This document shows positions 56,303 to 64,000 of a DNA stretch of 64,000 nucleotides, piece after piece (positions within the stretch are counted from its first letter, which is position 1; the number at the start of each line of letters is the position of its first letter). The notes under the pieces are model-generated. The model searched no databases and was not told the DNA's origin. It saw only the letters and a program-made list of their open reading frames with translations. The stretch lies in NCBI GenBank assembly GCA_009733775.1, contig WOGZ01000013.1, positions 62,001 through 126,000 on the forward strand, written 5' to 3'. The position numbers and the translations under genes are program-made. The stretch is from Alectoria sarmentosa (taxonomy: Eukaryota > Ascomycota > Lecanoromycetes > Lecanorales > Parmeliaceae).

Positions 56303-57213
56303 ATGGCAGCTCTCAAGTTCGTAAGATCGGTATGCAACACTCTCCTGCGCCCGCATAGCTGTACGTCTAGCTGATACGTGCAAGGTCTGGGAAGCCTTCA
56401 GGCTAAATTCTGGTTTAGAACCTAGGTAATGCGGCTTGGGAAAGCTCGGGGGATCATTCATGCTAATGGGGCCATCATGAAAGGCTGCTTGACGGAGTAC
56501 GTATTGCTATATTGTGAAAAGCTTCTTAACGACCTGATAATGTTCTTACTACCATCGGCATGAAAGAACAAACTGGCATTTTTGTCTCACTCTTCTGCAG
56601 TCTCTTTTGATAGACCTCATCTCTGACCACCCACCAGCTCCGAGTCACAGCTGCCCGACCAGGAACGGTCAATTTTGAGCTTGAGATCCAGAAGGAGCAT
56701 ACGGTATGACTATTTCCTCCACTTGCCTTTTTGAGTCTTCCCGGTCGATACTGCTAATCCTGTCTCCTCTAAGAATCGTCTGGGTATCCTCCACGGCGGC
56801 ACAATTGCGAGCATGGGTACCTCTCTCCCCCATCCCCTTCCCTGTAGCCTCCACTGACTACTCCACATACCAGTCGACCTTGGAGGTTCATTAGCCGTTG
56901 CCTCTAAAGGATTATTCGCTACTGGCGTTTCCACTGACCTTAATGTCACGTACATAAATTCTGGTGGCAAGATCGGGGATACGCTTCGTGCAGAAGTCAC
57001 TTGCGATAAGTTCGGAAAGACATTGGCGTATACGAGCATAAGATTTGTAAATGGTAAGAATGAGTTGGTCGCAAGGGGAAGTCATACGAAGTAAGTCTCG
57101 CTGTCTGTTTTGAAAAACGGATAGCTCATAGGGTTGGAATTTGCAGGTACGTGGCAATGGCTTGGAAAGATGAGAACAACATTGTGGAAGAATTATCTCC
57201 GCGAACAGGATGA
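56303..57213 (+). CDS. Hotdog-fold acyl-CoA thioesterase (THEM2/ACOT13 type)
   Basis: The catalytic part is secure: an exon ending at 56703 (LRVTAARPGTVNFELEIQKE), then 56774-56816, 56874-57090 and 57147-57213. It reads NRLGILHGGTIASM, VDLGGSLAVASKGLFATGVS, TDLNVTYINSGGKIGDTLRA and ends KYVAMAWKDENNIVEELSPR. HGG and the later Asp of VDLGG are the hotdog active-site region. Such enzymes hydrolyse medium or long acyl-CoA, often near mitochondria. Upstream, 56303-56329 (MAALKFVRS) and 56385-56425 (VWEAFRLNSGLEPR) are the expected first exons. The joint between 56425 and the exon before 56703 could not be made in frame: in-frame stops TGA and TAG lie just before it (near 56608). So the 5' part is either mis-modelled or broken. 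Confidence 0.78.
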
Positions 57214-57465
57214 TTGAGAGTGGGCTCAGGTGTATTCTTGGGTGTTTGGATCTTGCTCATGGCATTGGGATATATCCTAAATTCAGCAATTGCCTTCAAA
57301 CATCCTGCTCAATGGTGCCCAGGATTAGAGCTCCTTCTCACCACGTTCCGTTCTTCTTGTGCCAATTGTACGATTTGTTGCGGGATCTGTCATAGCCTCT
57401 GAAACCTTGCTAATTTGCCATTCTTTGCGAGCCAGAACGAAAGAAGATTACATAACCTCGTTGCT

Positions 57466-58427
57466 TCATTTCAGGATGATCTCTTTGACGTAGCGTGCCC
57501 ACTCCTGCTTCTCTGCAAGCGTCCAGCGATTCGCGGCTTCTTCGTTGGGCCACCTAAACGGCGTTCTTCCTGAACCCACCCCGATCTCCCCATCACTGAT
57601 TACAAACGTGGCAAATTTGAGTGGCAGCTTCTTGAGCACAAGGATGTCCGACATCAAGGGGCTCTGCCAACCTGGACATTTCCTTTCATAGTCAGCAGGA
57701 CTACGCGCTCCCCACATCCATATCCAGCTTTTCCATTCGAAGCTGATGTTGACTTTCTGCAGATTCTTGAGGTATCGTGCACATGTGCCGAGGGCCTTCC
57801 TCCATATGTTATGATGGATGGTGCCCCTAAAAACCATCTCGATGAAGAGGCTGCGGACCGCTAGATGGTTTTCATGGTTCCCTTGCGCAAGTGATAGAAT
57901 GAAGCTCTGCAACGTATCTTGGGTGGCGCACGAGAAGGTATTTGCAGAATACGGGACATGGTGCGCCTCGTTATATATCTGGCGACAGCACCGCAGTAAA
58001 CTTAGGCTCAAACTCTCTGGCTTCTTTTTTGGCTTCCCGTTGATCATGGCTTCGATGTCTCTTTCACAGCAGTCGTGGCGGCCCTCGTTTGCCGGAGCAT
58101 ACCACCGGTTGGAGCATTCACTGTCGAAGTTCTCCTGAGCCTCTTCCTCGGAAATCGGGGCGCGACAGATGGTGTTTCTGAACTTGGCGGCGCGCTCATC
58201 TGGGTTCTGGACAATGTGAACGAGTCGGCCGCCGAAGGTGTACTTGTAGATGAGGTTCTTCACCTCTAGTGGTAGCCTCAAGAGCGGCGATGAAGCATTG
58301 TGCTGGGCGCTGGAGAGGTCAGCTTCGATCTCAGCGGTGTTGAAGTAGGTGGGACTCACATGGCTGACGTGGCTGTTGGATTGATGTCGAGGATGCGGTC
58401 GACGTGCGCGCCGTTGCGTAGCTTCAT
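57466..58427 (-). CDS. MKLRNG/2EXR-like family protein, copy 3
   Basis: Exons 58427-58360 and 58309-57466 (50-nt intron) give 303 residues. The first exon begins MKLRNGAHVDRILDINPTAT and ends in phase 2 before GTGAGT, the family position. The second begins AQHNASSPLLRLPLEVKNLI with a GGRLVHI turn, then ERAAKFRNTICRAPISEEEA, a Cys-Cys after EGRHD, LSLSLLRCCRQIYNEAHHVP and the end NRWTLAEKQEWARYVKEIIL. Relative to copies 1 and 2, order and spacing of all boxes are kept. The open frame without the intron also runs through to an upstream ATG at 58437, but the spliced form matches the paralogues. Function unknown. Confidence 0.83.
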
Positions 58428-58787
58428 CTTGTGTCACCGGTACGGAGGATTCAGACCTTTGTAGACCAGAGGTGGAGGAATTGAAGAGGAGAAATTAGTG
58501 AACTGCATTTGTGGCTCGCCGGTTGTTGTTCTGTTGAGGTATTGGATGTTGGAGTGAAGTGGGGTTGTGACATTGGTGTTCAAATTGCGAGTCTGGATGA
58601 TGGTTTGGGCAGTAAGAAACCAGACGAAATTATGGAAAGTGCCTCCATGAACCGATCTAGTCTTTAGTCCTCTTTTCTAGAAACTGAGTCTTCCATCTTT
58701 GTGTTCTCAAAATACCATAGTCTTCTACATCACCACCATCCGCTTGCAGATCATACACATCGAGCAGACCAGAATGCCCATAGTGCC

Positions 58788-59867
58788 TCACACCTCAGTC
58801 GCCGCGCCTTCTTCCTCTTGACTCTCCAGCTTTCGATCTCCTTTCTCCTCGCCCAAAGACTCAAAGCCAAGCATCATCTGCCCAGCACTCATGTCCCTTT
58901 CCACCGCCAGGTCCGACGATGTTTCTCGCTGGTCGTCCTTCTGAAGGATGTAGTCCTTGACATAGCGCGCCCAAATCTGTTTCTCTGCAAGTGTCCAGCG
59001 AATGAAAGGTGCCCGGGCAAGGTATCTGTCCGCACACATTCGCGAAAGGATCTTCGCGTCACTGATTACAAAAGTTGCCCGGTTCAAAGGTAGCTTCCGA
59101 AGCTCGAGAAGAGCGGACATGAGATAGTTGCCGGATAGGTGACGAGCCTTGAACTCTGCTGGTGTCCGACATCCGACAACGCCCGCTTCATACCACTGAT
59201 CTAAATTGATAGAGAGTCTGTGCACCGCCGGGAGACGTGGAACTAGACAGTCCGCAATTGCCAACTTCCAAAACCGCTCATCCTGGAAATCTTGGGCCAC
59301 GACATCGAGATGTACCCGGCGAATCTCCAAATGGTGCCCATGTCCTGAATTCTTGAGATAATTGGTGAAATATTCAAGGGTTCTTGTTTTGATAAAAGAG
59401 AACGTGTTGGTAGCGTAAGGGATATGCCGTGCTTCGGTGTAGACTTGGCGACATGTTCTGAGAAAATCGGTACTAAGATTTCCCAGATGCTCTTTGCTGT
59501 TGTAGCATTCACTGTGACGAGGTTCTACAGCACTCACAAACCATTTAGCAGTAGTCTCGGCATGAAACAGTTCCTCTGCGGCTTGTTCAGATAGCTGTGC
59601 ATGACAGATGTCATAGGTGAATCTGAGCTCATTTTCCGTCCAACAATGATTGACATGGAGAAACTGGCCGCCGCAAACAAGCTCGTAGATTTGATCCTTG
59701 ATCTCTGGCGGTAGTTTGAGCAGACTTTGTGACGAGTTAAGCTGAGCACTGTCTGCCGGTCAGTTCTTGCCGCTATCATTACTGTGGAAGTCTGACGTAG
59801 CTGTTATAGCTTTTGAAGTCAAAGCCAGCGGCAAATCCGTATAGGTACTGCTGCTGTTCAGTTTCAT
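58788..59867 (-). CDS. MKL/2EXR-like family protein, copy 4
   Basis: Exons 59867-59797 and 59748-58788 (48-nt intron, donor GTCAGA) give 343 residues. The first exon reads MKLNSSSTYTDLPLALTSKA; an ATG one codon upstream is equivalent. The second reads AQLNSSQSLLKLPPEIKDQI, a GGQFLHV turn, LSEQAAEELFHAETTAKWFV, FLRTCRQVYTEARHIPYATN and FIRWTLAEKQIWARYVKDYI, then an acidic tail of about 50 residues not seen in the other copies (GEEKGDRKLESQEEEGAATE). The Cys-Cys pair of copies 2 and 3 is not kept. It lies in the same orientation as copies 3 and 5. Confidence 0.82.
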
Positions 59868-60716
59868 CATATTGTCCGCCCGTATCATATTGATCATGTT
59901 GATTGATAATAGAGATAACGCCTATTGTCAAACCGTATGACTATGATCACATTGATTCATCCTATAGATGAAAAAAGGTTAAGACTTGTCGTGACAGCTT
60001 AAATGTTGACTGGCGCAACTAGCTTCTTGGCAAACAAACTGAATCTCCAGCACTAAAGATGCCAGCCTGTAAGGTCGCAGATTCCAAAGCTGTTAATATT
60101 CATATCTGGAATCACGCTGCCTACATTCTTTACCTCTCGGCCTACGTCTTCCATATTCAATGCCAACCTAAATGATTGCTCTACGGCTTATCTAGATGGG
60201 TGCTTTGAAGATACTTACGCGTCTCGAAAGGGGCTCTCATCAAGTCAAATGGTGAGGGTAATTAGGACGATCAAGCTAGGGTAAGAGTCAATATCAGATA
60301 TAGGACGTATACCTCATCGACGCCAGAGTGTGGCAATTTTGGGGAGTTGTGAGCCTGGAGGAATAGCGTGTATGGGGAAGCGTTTCCTTCCTTTTTGCTT
60401 CGCAGAATCGTTTCGGCGGTATTATCTTCAGAATCCGAGCATCAGCGATTAGTCCGTTGCCACAAAGGGACATGTACTTAGGTTGGTCTCCCGGCGTATC
60501 TCTTAGAGTAGTCATAGAAAGGCTGGTAGAGTTTTCTAAGACTTTGACATCAAGTTTAGTGAATTGACTAAGCTAGAGCAGAAGCACTCAGCTACCTAGA
60601 AACTCTATGGATGTGAGTTCAACCGAATAAGTAATCTCGAATCTGCCGCAACCATGAGACACTGGTATGGTCTTTGAATATCGGGATCACAGTCCTGCTT
60701 TCAACATTTTCTTTCC
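59868..60716. other. Spacer between family copies 4 and 5
   Basis: No gene is supported. It contains AT-rich short repeats of the ATTGATAATAG/ATCATATTGATC kind near 59880-59925 and a 73-codon minus ORF (60294-60515) without motif. Confidence 0.4.
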
Positions 60717-61695
60717 CTACTTCTTTTCCTCTGCGGGCTGAAGCAAGGCTTTTCTAGCTTCCTTCGAGAATTGCTGCTTCTGCTTCATCGTCCAGCGGTG
60801 TTCGATGAAAGAGAACGACCCATGCCCATGGTTCAAAGGGAACATGCCATCGTTGATAACCAGAGTTACCTCCTTCAGTGCCAGCTTGCTGAATTTCTTG
60901 AACATTTTGCCCTGACGCTCGGTCATATCAGATCCCTCATAGCCACACATTTCGACAGTGCATGTACAATAGAGCTGTTCGAAGTTGAGGTAGAGACGTC
61001 GCACAGATTTGAGATGCCTTAACACCGCCTTGTCGATGCTGTCGGACCAGGCACTTACGCTACTCTGGTGAGTGACAGTCACGTCGAGGTATAGGCTTCG
61101 GATCGCAAGATTTTGCTTGTTCTGGAAGCGGGCTCTCACGAAGCGCTCAAGGACATCATTGCAATTGAAAGCGAATGTGTTGTTGGCGTAGTGGACCGTT
61201 TTGGCTTCGAAGTAAACTTGACGGCAGGAACGGAGTATGGTCAAGCTGAGCTGGTTTGGCTTAGGATATCCTTTCTCCTGCTGTGGTGGAGGTTTGTGGC
61301 AATCCTCATGTCGATGCTCAACTGCAGCGATGTTATGGGTTACAGTATCCGGGTCTGCAAAGTCAAAGTCCTTCTGTACTTGCTCTTCGGAGATACGCTC
61401 AATACAAGTGGCATGGGAAAGCTTCACAGTGTCATCGCCATGGACGTGGTTGTAGTCGCGATCGTTTTGTAAGATGTGCACCATTTGGCCCCCGCAGACG
61501 AAGTAATAGATCCGGTTTTTGATCTCCTGTGGTAGCATCAGGAAACGGGAGGACGCGTTGTGCTCAGCGCTTTAGAGGTCAGCAAATCTGTTGGACGTGT
61601 GATAAGTGAGCCTACATTGCTTGAAACATCCTGGGACTTTGCACTATTGCGCCGCTAGCAGCTTGCGCGACCTGGGCTCCACTGCGCAGTTTCAT
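60717..61695 (-). CDS. MKLRSG/2EXR-like family protein, copy 5
   Basis: Exons 61695-61616 and 61569-60717 (46-nt intron) give 310 residues. The first exon reads MKLRSGAQVAQAASGAIVQS and ends in phase 2 before GTAGGC. The second reads AEHNASSRFLMLPQEIKNRI, a GGQMVHI turn, CIERISEEQVQKDFDFADPD, LSLTILRSCRQVYFEAKTVH and RWTMKQKQQFSKEARKALLQ. A His-Glu-Asp-Cys-His cluster (HRHEDCH) sits where copies 2 and 3 have their Cys pair. Codon use is like that of the neighbours. Function unknown. Confidence 0.83.
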
Positions 61696-61944
61696 CTTTT
61701 GAAGGATTTATGTGGCTTTGTTTGGATTTGGGAAGGAGACGATGTCCAATAAGGGCGTTCTTGTAGAGATAGAAGGTTGACTGATTGACATTAAGTAGGG
61801 AAGGAGCGGAAAGCGCGTCGTGTCAGAGGCACTAAATACCTAGGGAAAAAGAGTGTTATCTCAGGCTCACGAGATTAACACAACTTCAAAACTTTTCCGA
61901 AAATCTGATTGAAAGGACTCTAGGTAGATCCATGAAGGGGCTAG

Positions 61945-62640
61945 AAGCGGCTAGAAGTATCTCGTCCTCTGGCCTACTTCCTGCACATATGGTGTACGTT
62001 CAACGTTTTGATCCCAAGCAGCACCTCCATCAATTCCGTCGCATAGTCTTGTTTCCGATCCATGGTCCAACGATACAACAGTACTCGTCCTCAAGCGTGC
62101 TATGCCATTCGTTATGGCGTTGACCGTGCGCCCAGCCACCATCCGCCACGGTCACCACTCCTTCTTCCAACGGTAAGATGCGTAGCTGGTAGAGCTGCCT
62201 ATCTAAGCGACAAGTTGTGCGCGTGATCCCTTGAACCGAATGGAAAAACAGTCGTAGTCTCTACCATTGAGTGATGTCGACTCCCATCTTGGGCTGAATC
62301 TACCCATGGGACTTATCAGGCTGCTCGAATGAATCTGGATCTGTTGCGTAGACGCGTTCTTTGGCCTGCGTCTCAGATATTCGTGCAAAGCGCAGAGTGG
62401 TATTATTAGAAGACTTGTTTCTGTAGATGTGAATCAAGTAACCACCAGTAACATAATCGAAAATTTTGTTTCCGACTTCCGCAGGCGACGGGATGAGTGG
62501 GAATGATGCATTATGTCCAGAGATATCTTGATAATTAGTCGAGTTGCAGCAGCAATATTGTCGACAGCCTCTTGCATTGCTTGTTTTGCCGGATGCAAAA
62601 GTTCAACCCTGCTTGACAAGTTCCTGTTGCGGAGCATCAT
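61945..62640 (-). pseudogene. Deleted copy 6 of the MKLRSG/2EXR-like family
   Basis: The minus strand starts MMLRNRNLSSRVELLHPAKQ, then, in another frame, GHNASFPLIPSPAEVGNKIF with a GGYLIHI turn and ARISETQAKERVYATDPDSF, which are the paralogue boxes. A stop follows near 62305. The middle part with the CRQIY box is missing. A fragment of the C-terminal box, YRWTMDRKQDYATELMEVLL, appears in yet another frame at about 62000-62065. So the copy lost about 100 codons and its frame. Confidence 0.65.
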
Positions 62641-63069
62641 GAGGGTGCATCGACAGCTGCATAACAGCGTACACGGCCATTGAGAAATTTGATATAGATT
62701 CTGATGGTATACTGGCCACAGAAGTGCTCTGAATTCAGGCGGACCGATGTGATGGAACGGTCTTGATCCAGGAACAACATTGAGGCAAGTGATTATTTAC
62801 TTGCCTCGATATATCATTCATGAAGATATCGGACAAAGCGAGCGTAGGCATATTGGTGTTCAGCAGACAGCCGGGGGACGACAACAATAGTATGTAGATG
62901 GATTAGCCCAAAGAAGTACGCTTATTGAACTTGCCAAATTGTCTTAATATGTGGGGCTTGACCCATATTTACCAGACACTTCGAGTTTCATACTCCATGC
63001 AATGCTTATGGTACACTCGACTTCCACCCTTCATCTCTTCTCCCGTCTAAACCAGCCACAACTCCAGTA
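62641..63069. other. Intergenic, nothing recognised
   Basis: 3' flank of MGM101 and former promoter of the copy-6 relic. No ORF of note. Confidence 0.4.
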
Positions 63070-64000
63070 TCAAGACCCATACTTCATCTCTTTGAAAGGA
63101 TATTTGATCGTGTCATCCTTCCTCAAGTACATCTTCTTCCGCTTCTTTGTGACCTGGTGCTCCACAAAAACTTCCTTCACATGCTGTGCCGTAAATTTCC
63201 GAATGAACCTTGGATCCCATAGCTCGCTCGCTACCCCAAGGTCTTTACAGCAGCGTCTTAGAGCAGTAGACTTGCATCCCTCAACTGCGGTGGGAATGCC
63301 TTCAGGCGAGAAGTAGTCTTGCTCGCCACGAGCGACGGACACAAGCCTGCGACGAAGGGGATTAGTAGAGGTTCTGGATGCGGTAGACTTTCACTAAAGG
63401 AATAAGGACTTGCCTTCCCAGAGCAACAAGAGCATACTCTCTTGTCACCGCCTTCGCTGTCACGATCGTCTCTCCTCTAGGAGCCAAGCCCCATCCTCCT
63501 GGCCCAAATGCCTGATTCAAGATCCTTCTATATTTGATCTCTGGAAGATATATGATTCCATCCGGCTTAACCTCGATCTCATCTGGCTCTATAGGCGCAA
63601 GCAGCGCTTTAGCGGCCTCGGGCGAGAAAGCTTCCGTGGAGAGACCGTGGAATGAACGCGTCCAGTCGACTTGGCGAACGCCTTCGTCTAAATAAATGTT
63701 ATGGTCGTTGAGGCCAGAAGTCAGATCGGGTGTGTCGGGCGATATTGTTTCTGGGGATTGAGGTGACTGGGCATCAAGAGAGGTGGGTTTTGAGGCTGGC
63801 GAAGCAGCTTCTTGTTGCGCTCGGTAGACCCTCGTTGTGGCAAACGCTCGTCTGGTCTCAGCGTGCCTTGCAGATTGTGGTGCAGCGTTTTCTCTGCTAG
63901 AGTGGAGAGAGTTCGAGGTTTCGCGTAGGGGGCTGGAGAAGTCTTGCGGTAGGTGACGAGGCTTGCCTCTTCTTGGGAGTGCTGTTGTGAAGCTGACGGA
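63070..64000 (-). CDS. MGM101: Mitochondrial genome maintenance protein MGM101 (N-ter truncated by window)
   Basis: Two exons are visible: 64000-63414 (open at the window edge) and 63346-63070, at least 287 residues. The intron (67 nt) is GC-AG with donor GCAAGT; it joins EYALVALGR to LVSVARGEQDYF in frame. Core marks are FSPEAAKALLAPIEPDEIEV, KPDGIIYLPEIKYRRILNQA, FGPGGWGLAPRGETIV, GCKSTALRRCCKDLGVASEL, WDPRFIRKF and KEVFVEHQVTKKRKKMYLRK. MGM101 is a Rad52-type single-strand annealing protein of mitochondrial nucleoids, needed for mtDNA repair and maintenance. The visible N-terminal part is Ser/Arg/Ala-rich and lacks acids, as a mitochondrial presequence and linker would. The start codon lies beyond the window. 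Confidence 0.95.

Noticed and set aside
1..64000. CRISPR arrays, prophage, bacterial operons, rRNA genes
   Set aside because: No regularly spaced identical repeats, no ribosome-binding-site-driven gene strings and no rRNA-like conserved stretches were seen; the intron-rich genes are fungal.

Overview
The window is nuclear DNA of a filamentous ascomycete (Pezizomycotina; the gene families point to Dothideomycetes, which is an inference). Genes lie on both strands and carry many 42-70 nt introns with GTRNGT donors, CTAAC/CTGAC-like branch points and AG acceptors. Two well-supported introns are GC-AG. The gene products are fungal nuclear, mitochondrial and secreted proteins. I see no plasmid, prophage, CRISPR or bacterial operon structure. 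All exon maps were built by hand from reading frames, splice motifs and family knowledge; no search was run.

Left part (1-17 kb): the 3' end of a CCCH zinc-finger gene, an amidohydrolase/decarboxylase, a decayed cellular reverse-transcriptase gene (rvt family), a decayed F-box/LRR gene, an Ayg1-like polyketide-shortening hydrolase, a secreted SnoaL-like protein and a secreted multicopper oxidase. The hydrolase, SnoaL-like protein, oxidase and amidohydrolase resemble a pigment or aromatic-polyketide tailoring set, but no polyketide synthase lies in the window. From 16.6 to 26.2 kb lies a gene desert with a 24-bp minisatellite, a Ty3/gypsy RNase H relic and fragmentary ORFs.

Middle part (26-57 kb): a homeodomain gene with an in-frame TAG followed by open frame; THO subunit 1 (THOC1/Hpr1) and the Aquarius/Cwf11 helicase head to head; an 800-bp Tc1/mariner-type MITE; two members of a local MKLRSG/2EXR-like family; a polytopic membrane protein; 3-hydroxyacyl-CoA dehydrogenase head to head with the fork-protection gene Timeless/Tof1; an F-box gene head to head with a Ser-rich protein; and TFIIH subunit Tfb2 head to head with a hotdog thioesterase.

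Right part (57-64 kb): three more intact members and one deleted copy of the MKLRSG/2EXR-like family, then the mitochondrial DNA maintenance gene MGM101, which runs off the window. The recurrent layout is pairs of housekeeping genes sharing short divergent promoters (about 170-340 bp), separated by fast-evolving islands of local duplicates, relics and transposon debris.
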